A DNA stretch of 64,000 nucleotides. Source: an uncultured Dorea sp. (GTDB lineage: Bacteria > Bacillota_A > Clostridia > Lachnospirales > Lachnospiraceae). Below are positions 51,809 through 61,569 of the stretch, piece after piece. The notes under the pieces are model-generated. The model was not told where the DNA came from, ran no database searches, and worked only from the letters and a program-made list of their open reading frames with translations. Positions within the stretch are counted from its first letter, which is position 1. Each line of letters opens with the position of its first letter. The stretch lies in assembly GCA_910578865.1 (NCBI GenBank), contig CAJTRM010000008.1, positions 36,292 through 100,291 of the forward strand, read 5' to 3'. Made by a program: the position numbers and the translations under genes.

Positions 51809-53659
51809 CTACTTGACCGTAGAATCTTCCGTCGGAGTGGCAGGATACAGGCTCTGATCGAAAATATGACTGTTTTTATGAGCCTTAGAATATTTAAGGA
51901 TCTGTTCATCCGTCTTCATGAAGAAATCGTCATCACCGCCTGTGCGCGGAGTCGTATCGAAATGGTACCAGCCGTCGCCGCAGTCAATCAGGCTCCAGTA
52001 ATGACTGGAATGACTGGTATCACTCTTCACCACATCAAGATTAGGAATCTCCGCCTGTGTCAGCAGCGCCTTTGCCGTAGCAAAAAAGACAAAACAATCT
52101 CCGGAGTTCTGAGTAAATCCCTGATGGGCCCCGTTCGTCCAGCTGTCCTTATCAGATTTGTTGACATATGCAACATTGGCTCTTACCCAATCATAGATCG
52201 CTTTTGCTTTTTCTTTTTTGGTCATACCCTTTGTAATGATTTCTTTCAGAACTTCATCTGCTTCCTCCAAAGCTTCTTCCGGCGCCACGTAATTTTTCGG
52301 TTTTTCTTTAATTGTAATAGTAGTGGACGCTTCTGCCTTATTTCCGGCCCGGTCAACGGCCGTGTAGAATACATCATATGTACCTTCGGTCTTAGTATCT
52401 ACTTTGCTGTTGTCAACAGTTACATCTATGTCACGCACACAATTATCTGTGACAGTGATAGAAGATTTGTAGGAAATCGGTTCCCCGATGAACCCGGTCA
52501 GAGGCGCCACGCCGTCAATGACGGGAGCCTCCTTGTCTACGATCACTTTTACGTCGGATTCCACCTCTGTGGTATTGCCTCCCTCATCTGTCAGAATGAC
52601 AACCGCAGATATTTTGCCCTTTTTAGACAGGTCAGGTTCTTTTTTGAAAGAGCATTTGACATCCGTGGCATCCTGTATATTTTCAACCAGTTCTTTCGCT
52701 TTTAATTCTCCGTCCACATCAATAACTACGGAGACAGGCTCCCCTTTCGGAGCTTTTGTATCCTCAACGATCAGGCGCGACTTACGCTCCTTCCCCTTGA
52801 CTTTCAGTATGATTTCATGTTCACCCACATGATCAAGGCTGATTTTCGAGATATCTGTTACAAATTTGCCTTCTGTCTTCTCTTTTTTCAGAAAATCCTT
52901 AACATCCAGTTCTTTCCCGGCCTCCACCGTAACCTTCCGCTTAACAGGGCTGGAAAAAAACAGAAGACGGAAGATTGAAATAACAGCGATCAGGGCAATA
53001 CACATACATGCCAGCCGCACTGATAGTGCAATCAGCAGACGTTTCCTCCGCCTGCGGCGTTTTTCTTCACGGATCTTTCTGCGCCGCCTTGCCTCTCTCC
53101 GTCTTAAAATCTCCTCTTCGTCAGGCTCCGGCTGCATGTCATAATCGCTGCCGAATCTATAGCTTTGAGCGCTCCTCCGATATACCGGCTGCTGTGGCTG
53201 TTGCCGCTGTCGTTCATTGGCCTCCTGACGGGCATGGTCAGCATACGCTGTCTGACGGTAACCCTGATATTCCTGAGCATAACCGGCACCATCTGCTGTC
53301 TGGCGGGCATTCTGATATCCCTGAGCATAACTGTCAGCATAGGCTGTCTGATGGGCATTCTGATATCCCGGCTCATATTCATCATACTGCCAGGCATCCT
53401 GGTGGCTTTGAAAATCTCCCGGCTGGTCATCGTATGATTCCTCCGCATAAGCAGAATAATCCAAATGATCCAGGGAACTCTCGGAATAATCGTCGAATCC
53501 CTCCGAATAGTCGTCAAATTCTTCATCATAATTACTATAGCTGTCTAACTCATCCGGGCCAAATTCTATGTAATCATCGCCGCTGTATTCTTGGTAAGCA
53601 GTACTGGAATAATAATCTGTACTTGTGTAGTACTTTTCCTTCTCCCTATATGTACCCAT
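51809..53659 (-). CDS. Membrane protein with Ig-like and transglutaminase-like domains
   Basis: 616 residues. The N-terminal 190 are cytoplasmic, rich in Tyr, Asp, Glu and Gln, with imperfect repeats of the type YAQGYQNARQTA; a basic stretch (RRREARRRRKIREEKRRRRR) precedes one membrane helix (about 210-232). Outside are two to three Ig-like/DUF5011 domains (VEAGKELDVKDFL; VIDGVAPLTGFIGEPI; TYDVFYTAVDRAGN) and a transglutaminase-like core with Cys in SGDCFVFFATAKALL, His in SHYWSLID and Asp in WYHFDTTPR. First gene of the cassette, 12 bases before the racemase. Could crosslink or cleave a wall polymer. Confidence 0.85.
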   Translation of the reverse strand: MGTYREKEKYYTSTDYYSSTAYQEYSGDDYIEFGPDELDSYSNYDEEFDDYSEGFDDYSESSLDHLDYSAYAEESYDDQPGDFQSHQDAWQYDEYEPGYQNAHQTAYADSYAQGYQNARQTADGAGYAQEYQGYRQTAYADHARQEANERQRQQPQQPVYRRSAQSYRFGSDYDMQPEPDEEEILRRREARRRRKIREEKRRRRRKRLLIALSVRLACMCIALIAVISIFRLLFFSSPVKRKVTVEAGKELDVKDFLKKEKTEGKFVTDISKISLDHVGEHEIILKVKGKERKSRLIVEDTKAPKGEPVSVVIDVDGELKAKELVENIQDATDVKCSFKKEPDLSKKGKISAVVILTDEGGNTTEVESDVKVIVDKEAPVIDGVAPLTGFIGEPISYKSSITVTDNCVRDIDVTVDNSKVDTKTEGTYDVFYTAVDRAGNKAEASTTITIKEKPKNYVAPEEALEEADEVLKEIITKGMTKKEKAKAIYDWVRANVAYVNKSDKDSWTNGAHQGFTQNSGDCFVFFATAKALLTQAEIPNLDVVKSDTSHSSHYWSLIDCGDGWYHFDTTPRTGGDDDFFMKTDEQILKYSKAHKNSHIFDQSLYPATPTEDSTVK

Positions 53660-53739
53660 ACTCTCATACCTTTTCTACCGTTAAAATGTAACAGTGCGCA
53701 TTTTGCCATATTTCGACATAATAATAACATATCTTACAT

Positions 53740-53769
53740 ATTCTACCTCTCTCCAAGACACTTTGTCAA
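53740..53769 (-). promoter_or_regulatory. Promoter of the envelope-modification cassette
   Basis: On the minus strand TTGACA (53764-53769) and TAGAAT (53740-53745) with an 18-base spacer, about 80 bases upstream of the first gene. Confidence 0.65.
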
Positions 53770-53827
53770 TATGAAAAGGTACCCTTCAGGGCAGATATTC
53801 CTTCGCCTTTTCCCCATATGACCAAAG

Positions 53828-53858
53828 CAAAAACCGCCGGATATACTGCCCGGCGGCC
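53828..53858 (-). terminator. Terminator of the uracil-DNA glycosylase region
   Basis: CCGCCGG (53834-53840) with CCGGCGG (53850-53856); on the minus strand it is followed by TTTTT. Isolates the cassette from upstream transcription. Confidence 0.85.
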
Positions 53859-53884
53859 TACTCAATATCTTTTCTGTACTTTTA

Positions 53885-54446
53885 TTAATCCTGCCCTCTC
53901 GAAAGCTTTTTTACAATTTCGCAGAAATCCTCTTTCGCAGCCTCATATTTTGAGGGATCACGCAGGATTGCCGAAGGATGGTAGGTTGCAGTAAGCGCAC
54001 AGTTCTTTCGGTATGTCCAGGTCCCATGCTGCCGGGTAATTCTGAAGTCCGGTGAAATGATCCGCTTGGCCGCAACACGGCCAAGGCAGACGATGATCTT
54101 AGGTTTCAGAAGAAACGTCTCATACTTCAAATATGGAAAGCATGCTTCTTTTTCCTCTTCCTTGGGCTCACGGTTGCCGGGAGGATGGCATTTCAAAATG
54201 TTGGTAATATAAATCTGTTTTCTTTCCAGTCCGCAGTCCCGCAAGAGTCTGTCTAATATTTCTCCCGAACGCCCCACGAACGGGATGCCCTGCTGATCCT
54301 CCTGTCCCCCGGGGGGCTTCGGCAATCAGCATAATGTCCGCCTGATAATCCCCTCGGCCCATAACAGGCCGATGCCTGGTTTGGCTCAGCAGGCAGCCGG
54401 TGCAGGCGGCAATATGCTGTTCAATGTCCTTCCATGTATATTGCAT
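53885..54446 (-). pseudogene. Family 4-type uracil-DNA glycosylase, frameshifted
   Basis: Two frames together give one full protein. The first (from 54446) begins MQYTWKDIEQHIAACTGC with two Fe-S cysteines and runs to MLIAEAP; the second continues GGQEDQQGIPFVGRSGEILD, then KCHPPGNREP, EACFPYL and the TYHPSAIL motif. The break falls in a run CCCCC GGGGGG (54306-54316): one base too many on the strand that is read. Removing it restores the family sequence EAPGGQEDQQG. All four Fe-S cysteines and the active-site motifs would then be intact, so this is a recent mutation or a sequencing error. Confidence 0.85.
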
Positions 54447-54474
54447 AACTTATCCTTCCTACTACAAAAAATAA

Positions 54475-55266
54475 TTAACTGCTTGCACTTTCATATCTGT
54501 GTACTCCATATGACCAAAATGATAATGCAAAAAAAGTAAAAATACACACAATTGCTGCTCCAAAAAACAGACCCTTTACTGACAGCGCCCCTATAAGTGC
54601 CTGTGTCGGCAACGTTGCAATGATTCCATATGGCAATACACAATAAAAAATAAACTTATAAATTCCATAAAAAGCAATCCCTGGTATTTTCAAACACAAG
54701 TCAATCGCTGTCTCCTCAATTTTCGTTAAATTGTTTACAGAGAAAACAAAAAAGGCAAAGCATCGTATCAAGAGTTCCATGTCGTAGTACAGTATCGTCA
54801 TCATAAAAACCAGAAACAGATATGTAATAATATTAGACCATGAAAACCCCATGTCTGTTTCTTTCACCCCATACGCAATAATACATGCACTGAAAGCCAA
54901 TAGCGGTATGGAACCTGGATTTATTTTTTCAAAAGTAATCCGCAACAGCGGATTTACCGGTTTGGTCAGATACAAATCCAGTTCACCTGTTTGTATTTTT
55001 TCAGGTATGGAAATCACTCCAAAAAAGTAAATTATCATGTTAAGGGCATTGATCAGGGAAAATGTTCCTACAAAAACAAGGATTTCTCCATGCCCCCATC
55101 CACGAATTTTATCCACATGCCCGTAAATTGCCTCAAAGGCAAAGAGCTGAACCAGAAAATAACTGGTGTCAATAAAATACGGTCCAAAGAATCCCAACCG
55201 GAATGTCATGATATGGGATAGCCTTAATTTCATTAATTCTGTCAAAAATTTAAAATTATCTTTCAT
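54475..55266 (-). CDS. ABC-2 type permease, DUF990-like
   Basis: 263 residues, six membrane segments. The motif IPEKIQTGELDLYLTKPVNPLLRITFE is typical of the ABC-2/DUF990 permeases that come as pairs. Base composition is more AT-rich than the flanking genes. Starts overlapping the last codons of the preceding permease (ATG overlap). With its sister permease it needs the ATPase upstream, which is truncated. Confidence 0.88.
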   Translation of the reverse strand: MKDNFKFLTELMKLRLSHIMTFRLGFFGPYFIDTSYFLVQLFAFEAIYGHVDKIRGWGHGEILVFVGTFSLINALNMIIYFFGVISIPEKIQTGELDLYLTKPVNPLLRITFEKINPGSIPLLAFSACIIAYGVKETDMGFSWSNIITYLFLVFMMTILYYDMELLIRCFAFFVFSVNNLTKIEETAIDLCLKIPGIAFYGIYKFIFYCVLPYGIIATLPTQALIGALSVKGLFFGAAIVCIFTFFALSFWSYGVHRYESASS

Positions 55267-56057
55267 ATTCCTGCTCCGTCATATTTCATTCGATAATGTT
55301 CATAAGTTACTTGATTTAAAACAATAAAGAAAATGCACCATATACTTAAAACAAATAAGCCCGTCACTGCTTCATCCTCACATTTTCCTATAAACAGCAT
55401 ACTTGGGAGATATGTAACATAATAGAACGGCAGAAATCTCATGCCGGCTATCATCCATTCCGGCAAAAGTGCAAGGGGAATCACCGCTCCTGTCACAACT
55501 GCTGATAAATTATCCTTTATCATGAGAAAGGTACTGATCTCCTCAAATTTTAAAGTTAAAATCCCAAGGAAATAATTGAGCAAAGCCATAAACAGCAGAC
55601 CTAAAACAACCATGATAATTCCGCATAGCAATATCTTCAAATTGACTGTATGTACAATAGAAATCCCGAACAAACAAAACCACAGAACAGTTGCTAAAAA
55701 GCCAATACCTGAAGAAAATGCAAGCTTCCCGACCTCCATCGCCACAAAATAGCCCTGTGTCTGTACCGGTATCACCATATATTTTGAAAAAGTGCCGTTT
55801 CTCAACATCCCCGTCATCTGCCGGCTGATTTCAGAAGACTTTTCCATCTGGAATAGATAGGAACTTATGATATAGTAAGAAATCATGGTGTGAAATTTCA
55901 ATCCTGCTATCTGCTCTTTTCCTTCAAACAAAATACTCCATAAGATCCATGCAAACAATATCTTAGCCACTGACAGAATCACATCAACAAATACATCTGC
56001 TCTCCAGATTAACTGCGCTTTCATATATGCCCCGGCAATTTCCAAATATTTCTTCAC
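55263..56057 (-). CDS. ABC-2 type permease, second subunit
   Basis: 264 residues, six membrane segments, family sister of the following gene (RNGTFSKYMVIPVQTQGYF motif). Begins three bases after the ATPase remnant. Substrate unknown. Confidence 0.87.
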   Translation of the reverse strand: MKKYLEIAGAYMKAQLIWRADVFVDVILSVAKILFAWILWSILFEGKEQIAGLKFHTMISYYIISSYLFQMEKSSEISRQMTGMLRNGTFSKYMVIPVQTQGYFVAMEVGKLAFSSGIGFLATVLWFCLFGISIVHTVNLKILLCGIIMVVLGLLFMALLNYFLGILTLKFEEISTFLMIKDNLSAVVTGAVIPLALLPEWMIAGMRFLPFYYVTYLPSMLFIGKCEDEAVTGLFVLSIWCIFFIVLNQVTYEHYRMKYDGAGI

Positions 56058-56060
56058 GTT

Positions 56061-56516
56061 TTACACCCCCTTATAGATACGCTCTACTACAGAGCCTATT
56101 TCTTCTTCCTCAATTCCAATATCCCGGATCGGATAATGACCTATATACGATTCCAGAACTTTTTCTGTATTTTGTTTTGGCATTTCAAGCACCAGTTTGT
56201 CATTTGTTTTTTCTAATATCCTGCAATATTCCGGGATATCAGGCTCTACACTATGCTCAAAGTATATAGTCATTTTCTTGCTCTTCTGGTATTGTTCAAA
56301 TAACATATCCGTATCGCCGTCATATATTTTTCTGCCGTAATTTACTACAATAGAGCGTTTGCATAATGCCTTAATATCCTCCATATAATGTGAAGTCAGC
56401 AGGATGGTCGTCCCTCTCGATTCATTTATATTTTTCAGGAAAGTCCGAATCTGTTTACTTGCCACAGCATCCAGTCCAATTGTCGGCTCATCTATAAAAT
56501 TGGGTACACCCTCTCC
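56061..56516 (-). pseudogene. ABC transporter ATPase, N-terminal two-thirds missing
   Basis: Reads from Walker B onward: FIDEPTIGLDAVASKQIRTFL, the switch region ILLTSHYMEDIKALC, then the C-terminal regulatory part. Walker A, Q-loop and the LSGGQ-type signature are absent, and the preceding codons (from an ATG at 56597) do not resemble any ABC protein. The junction is near 56510, at the edge of the recombinase element, so insertion or recombination probably removed the 5' part. The permease pair downstream has therefore lost its motor. Confidence 0.8.
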
Positions 56517-56620
56517 ATCTCTTATAAACACTGGCTCTAACGGGAAACACATCAGTGTATTGTGTTCATTTTTGTGAGAAGTCTGTTCCTTTCTCATGGA
56601 TTAGTGTTTTATTCTAACCA

Positions 56621-56650
56621 CAACAACCGGGAGTGTTTTCCCGGCTGTTG
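56621..56650. repeat. Hairpin at the left edge of the recombinase element
   Basis: CAACAACCGGGA pairs with TCCCGGCTGTTG with one mismatch. Could be a terminator for the DUF6262 gene or an end structure of the element. Confidence 0.45.
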
Positions 56651-56671
56651 CAGATTATTTTCTTATTTTAA

Positions 56672-57055
56672 TTACAGATTTTTTAGTAGATTCAAATCTT
56701 TTTTATTCAACGCTTTTTGCAATCTAATGTTCTCTTTTTCCAATTGTTCTTTTTCTCGTTTTAATTCCCGGACCTGTTGCTCCAGTAGTTCGATTCGGTT
56801 TTTCATCACAATGCCCCCGATGTATCTTTTGGGATCAATCATTCCGGCCTGCTGTTCTAATGCCCGGTCCATTTCTTTTCTGACGGTTTCGTTCTTGTAA
56901 AAGAATCCTCTGGATAACCCTGTCCGCTTTACTAACTTTGGTACAGTTACCTTTTCTCTGTCCGTGAGCATTTGTCGGATTTCTGTCACTGCGCGGTTTA
57001 CTTTTTCCTCACTTGTTTTCCGGTTACAAGCTATCATCATATCGTATTTGTTCAT
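56672..57055 (-). CDS. DUF6262 / Tn554 TnpC-like protein
   Basis: 127 residues: a short helix-turn-helix-like region (VTVPKLVKRTGLSRGFFYKN) and a C-terminal leucine-zipper coiled coil (about 80-127). Proteins of this type follow tyrosine recombinases in Tn554-family elements and affect orientation or frequency of transposition. Its start overlaps the end of the upstream recombinase gene by 32 bases. Confidence 0.85.
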   Translation of the reverse strand: MNKYDMMIACNRKTSEEKVNRAVTEIRQMLTDREKVTVPKLVKRTGLSRGFFYKNETVRKEMDRALEQQAGMIDPKRYIGGIVMKNRIELLEQQVRELKREKEQLEKENIRLQKALNKKDLNLLKNL

Positions 57056-58544
57056 ACTCTTCCTCCCATCCGTCCAGACATTCCAGAACCATCTGCGATA
57101 ACCTGTTTCTTGCTTTTCTTGTGTCATTTGCCAGTATCTGGTTACTCATTTTTCTATAATATTTTACGTTCTTCAGACTTTTGTGTCCAAGTAACCTTGC
57201 AATCGTCCAGTCATCCAGATGCATTTCTACAAGCTTTACTCCGTAGACATGCCGGTACATGTGCGTGCCGAATGTAAAATAATTTCCATTATCATCCCTT
57301 AGATTTTCCCGATGAATTGCTGCTGTAATTCTTCCCTGGATCAGTGAGTAGGTCATCGGTTTTGTATGGTCATTTTCATTTGTAAAAATGTATTTACACT
57401 TTCCATATCTTTCTTCCGTATAATGGATGGCTTCTCTGATCAAAGCAGCCAGTTCCTGACTGATTGGTTTTTCATAAAAATGTGTTTTCATCTGGTAAAT
57501 TCTTATCAGTACTTCACCGTTTTGTTCCATCAGACAGTCCGTTTGCAATGTCAGCGTATCTGATATTCTTGTTCCCAGCATCTGATGGATCGTCATGACT
57601 CTGGCGGTCTGTATATCTACTTTTACCAGGAACTCATTAAACCTCTTTAATTCTGCATCTGAGTAGACCTTAAATTCTGCTTTGATATTTGGCGGAATAT
57701 CCCTGTTCAATATCAGATCTTTTGCCTGTGGATATTGGTAGATATCTGCTACCATATTGAGGATTGATCGAAGCCTTGTTATCTCTGATCGATACCTTTT
57801 TGTTCCTGTATCCTCTGTTTTCATATATACCAGATATTCTTCGATAATCGTTCTGTCAAAATCCGTGCAGGATTTTACATTTTTCTTATGCTCATTCAGA
57901 TATCTGGAAAATCTCCGGATGGCTGTCAGTTCCTTTTTTACAGTCTCCAGGCTTTCTATTCTCAGTTGAAAATATACTGCTTTTTTAATTTCTTCCTTCA
58001 ACTCTGGCTGACTGATTCCTGTAAAAGATATCGTTTTCCTTGGACGTATCAAATCCTGCTTCACCTGTATGTCAAGTTTTTCAATTTTCCAGACATCTTT
58101 TGTTATTTCGTTTACATCCGCATCTCTTAAGTCGGTTAAATAATCAATCAGGCATTCTATATACCCCAGTGTTCTGGCACGTTGCGTTCCTCTTCCGCCA
58201 CACTTATTTTTAAATGGTGCTGTCAGGGACAATCCTTGCTGCAGGAGCCAGATTTTCATCTGCTGCATCCATTTTTCTTTATCCCAGTCCAGAAAACTCT
58301 CCGGCCGGTTGTTTTTTTCTTTCAACATCCTGCATAAATGATGGTAAAATCTTCGTTCTGTATAAAATTTTTCTGCTACGAGGTTTTTACCTCTGTATTG
58401 CAGGAACTCCCACATTTCTTCCTGCATCTGCTTTGTCGGCAGAAGTTCCAGATCATAATTGGGGTTTGTTCCCATACGTTCTTTGCTGAGATCACTTGCT
58501 TTCTGATAAGAATCCAGTTCCTTGATATAAAATCTATTTTCCAC
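57024..58544 (-). CDS. Tyrosine recombinase, third of a trio, intact
   Basis: 506 residues. Catalytic residues: Arg in MLGTRISDTLTLQ, the HxxR pair in GTHMYRHVYG, the LLGHKS segment and Tyr in KYYRKM. Similar to the Tn554 TnpB / RitC group. Starts with GTG at 58544, overlapping the stop of the preceding broken recombinase by 11 bases. The only intact recombinase here. Confidence 0.9.
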   Translation of the reverse strand: MENRFYIKELDSYQKASDLSKERMGTNPNYDLELLPTKQMQEEMWEFLQYRGKNLVAEKFYTERRFYHHLCRMLKEKNNRPESFLDWDKEKWMQQMKIWLLQQGLSLTAPFKNKCGGRGTQRARTLGYIECLIDYLTDLRDADVNEITKDVWKIEKLDIQVKQDLIRPRKTISFTGISQPELKEEIKKAVYFQLRIESLETVKKELTAIRRFSRYLNEHKKNVKSCTDFDRTIIEEYLVYMKTEDTGTKRYRSEITRLRSILNMVADIYQYPQAKDLILNRDIPPNIKAEFKVYSDAELKRFNEFLVKVDIQTARVMTIHQMLGTRISDTLTLQTDCLMEQNGEVLIRIYQMKTHFYEKPISQELAALIREAIHYTEERYGKCKYIFTNENDHTKPMTYSLIQGRITAAIHRENLRDDNGNYFTFGTHMYRHVYGVKLVEMHLDDWTIARLLGHKSLKNVKYYRKMSNQILANDTRKARNRLSQMVLECLDGWEEEYEQIRYDDSL

Positions 58545-60279
58545 GCTTGCACCTCTTTATTCCGGAAGCAAGACTGCTTCCTTCTTTTGCGAAAAGTTCC
58601 TGATTTGCTTTGGAAATTCTCTTCGGCATATAGTCCACATATTGCTGTGTCATTTCTTCATAATCATGTCCCAGATAATCTCAGACACTTTGAAGTGGCA
58701 CTCCATCTTCATAAAACATGGTTGCTATCGTATGCCTGAAATCATGGGATTTGAAATTATATTCCTGAAACAGCTCATGATTTTCATTAAATATTTTCTT
58801 CATACTCCATCGAAAACTGGAGTAATGATATGCTTTTCCCTTTTGATTCTGGAAAATATAATCCTCAGCACCAATCCCGTATTTTTTATATATACTTTCA
58901 TGATTTTATATAGAATTTCCGGGATGGGGATTCGCTTATATGTCCGCATTTTTATTTGATATACCTGTATCCAGGCGTCTCTCCCCTGCCAGTAATAAGC
59001 ATTCCCTTTCAGGCAGCATACTTCACTGATTCTCAGTCCTAACAGCATAGAGTGCAGTAAAATCAATCTCGGCTTTTCCGGAAAATCTTTTAAATGTTTT
59101 AAAATACTTTCATAGGTTTCCTGTTCTACACTCCGGTCATTATGATGCAGGATTTCCTTTTTCAGATAATACTGGTAATTAAAAGGAACTTCTTTTATGA
59201 TATTTTTCGTCTGCAGATATTCATAAAACTGATAGATTGCTATGATAATATCATTGAAATAGCTTGCTTCCTTGTAGTCAATTATTTGAAAATATTCTTT
59301 TATTTCATTTTCTGACACCTGTTTCAAGCTGATTTCGGTTGTGTCTTCCAGCCAGATAACAAAACTTTGAAGTTTGTAAAACTCCTTTTGTATTACATGC
59401 AATGCCAGATGGGTAATACCCAGACAGTATTTCATATACTCTTGAACCAGTTCCCGGTCATCCTTCTTTTCTAAAAGAAATCGTTTTTACAGGACTAGAC
59501 GGATTCACCCGGTATTCTTCCAGATACAGTCTTTCCATAAACCAGACCGTGGAATCCCATGCAATATTTTTTGCATGGCAGAAAATATATTCCTGACACG
59601 CTCTAAGCTCCTGTTTTGCGCATTTCTTTTTATAGTCCGTGTCCCCATAGTTTTCAATTTTGTCGAACTGCTTCTGTGTAAGATATCTGAAATCTTCAAT
59701 CTGTTCCTGCATGCAAAATTCATATACACTTTTCAATCCGTTTAGATGTCTGGTGCATTCTTTCATTGTTATTTTCTGTTGCACGATATCTTCCAGAACC
59801 GTTAAAATCTGCTGTTTGCATATATCTGAACCTTTTACCCTGAAATCCCAGACCAGCTTACTAATATCTGTCGTATATTCATATCGTTTTGCAATCGCCG
59901 GATTGGGATGATACCGCAGGAACAGAATGTCATGGAGCAGTTCCGGATGATTCCGGGCATTCCACTTTCCTTTTAAGGTCTGCGCATTTTCTATGATCAG
60001 CCGCAACTTTACACGATCTATTCCGAGCAGATAATTACGCACCGTCGAATCCACATAATATTCTCTCAGATATTTTTGATATCCGGCTCTCACCTGATAA
60101 TTGATCTCTGACAAGTGCCAGATCTCATTCTGAATCAAATATGTTTCCAGACTGCCTTTTCCACATTTTTGTTCATAATATTCATCTAATTCCCGTTCCA
60201 GTCCTTCAATCAGTTGTTCCCGCTCTGCATTGGATAGGTTCTGCTCTTCCGGCACAAAGGCATACAATCTTGCCGGCAT
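58534..60279 (-). pseudogene. Tyrosine recombinase, second of the trio, broken three times
   Basis: Full length would be about 580 residues. The N-terminal part (60279-59458) runs to VKTISFRK, then the frame shifts near 59455-59470; the next part goes to KVYIK and shifts again at an A-run near 58885; the third part (WSMKKIF, FKSHDFRHTIATMF, DYLGHDYEEMTQQYVDYMPKRI) holds the catalytic HxxR and Tyr but has an in-frame TGA at about 58680 just before DYLGHD. Three lesions make it a clear pseudogene. Confidence 0.85.
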
Positions 60280-60285
60280 TTATTT

Positions 60286-61412
60286 TCACCTCCTGCTTTC
60301 CAAAAATTGATTGACATTATAAAGATTGGAATATCGGCGGTAAAATTCCTGACTTGCTGTCCTTAGCTTGTCATCTAAAACATTCAGATATCGTATGGTT
60401 GTATCCAGATGTTTATGCCCTAATGCCTGACTGATCATTTCCAGCGGCCAGTCTGCTTCCCACCTCGTATTTGCATAATATCTCCGAAGCATGTGTGGGG
60501 TGATCTTGATTCCGGTCTTTTTCTCCATCCTCTCAAACATATCGTAAACACTGTCTACCTTCATTGGTTTTCCTGTCGTATCCCCTTTGATGTTGATAAA
60601 CAGATATTCCTGTTTTTGCAGGATGTCCCAGTATTCTCCGATGTAATAAAGCAGGAATTCAAAGGTGTCATCGCTGAGACGTCCTCTTCTTTCTTCTGCA
60701 TTTTTTGCCCTTGCATCATTCTCGTTGTCCTCTCGGAAATTCACCCTGATTTCATGGGTTTCGTAGTCGATATCTTTTGTATAATCAATTCCTAAGATTT
60801 CACCGATACGAAATCCAAGTTCTGATGTCAGCAGAATCAATACCTGATCCCGACAGTTCGTGCAGGCTTCCAGAATCGTAATAATTTCATTCTTTTCGGC
60901 TGCTCTCACATCCCGTTCCTCTTCTTTCAGATATCCTTTAAAAGAGCGGGAACGCAGTGTTCTTCTGACTCCGATGGCATTTGCTTTTGTAATAGGCTGG
61001 TTATAAGAAAGAACGGATAAATAAGAACCGTTATTTCTGACCGCTTCTAAAAAACAATAAAATCTGAACACTTCTTTTAAGCGTTACAGGTTTTATTCTG
61101 TGGTCCATTTTCCAAATTGTCGGTATGCTTTCCGGCTTTCAGCCATTTCAGATATTCTGCGAAATAATCATATTGTGTTTCGTAATCCATCGCATAGATA
61201 TCTTCTGCTTTCTTTTCGTTTTCCAGCAGATATTCCCAATAATAGGCAAGGGCGAATGCATTTCTCCGTATCGTGTTCGGAGAACGATTCGCCCTGACCT
61301 GATGCATTAGATATTTGCTTGGGAGCAACACGATTTCCAACGATTCCATATCCCGGATAAAGAAATATTTTACCGAGCCTTCCCTCTGTGTTTCCACTTT
61401 GTATCGTTTCAT
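60286..61412 (-). pseudogene. Tyrosine recombinase, first of the trio (TnpA-like), frameshifted
   Basis: Begins MKRYKVETQREGSVKYFF at 61412 after GGCGGTGAG. The N-terminal SAM-like domain (about 110 residues) is followed by a one-base loss near 61080-61085 after KTCNA; the next frame continues LKEVFRFYCFLEAV and goes on to the catalytic domain with Arg in LGFRIGEILG, HMLRRYY, ALGHKHLDTT and Tyr in RYLNV. About 375 residues if repaired, close to Tn554 TnpA (361). Confidence 0.85.
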
Positions 61413-61569
61413 ACTGCTCACCGCCTTTCCTCTAACGCTATACACAGTATACCCACTTCATGCCGAAATAGCTATTCATCAATACCAACAATCCCACCGA
61501 AAACGCCCTTGAAATACCACCAAACTTTTCGTGCAAAATCTGCTTTTTCTGTAGCAGAACCACGAACGG

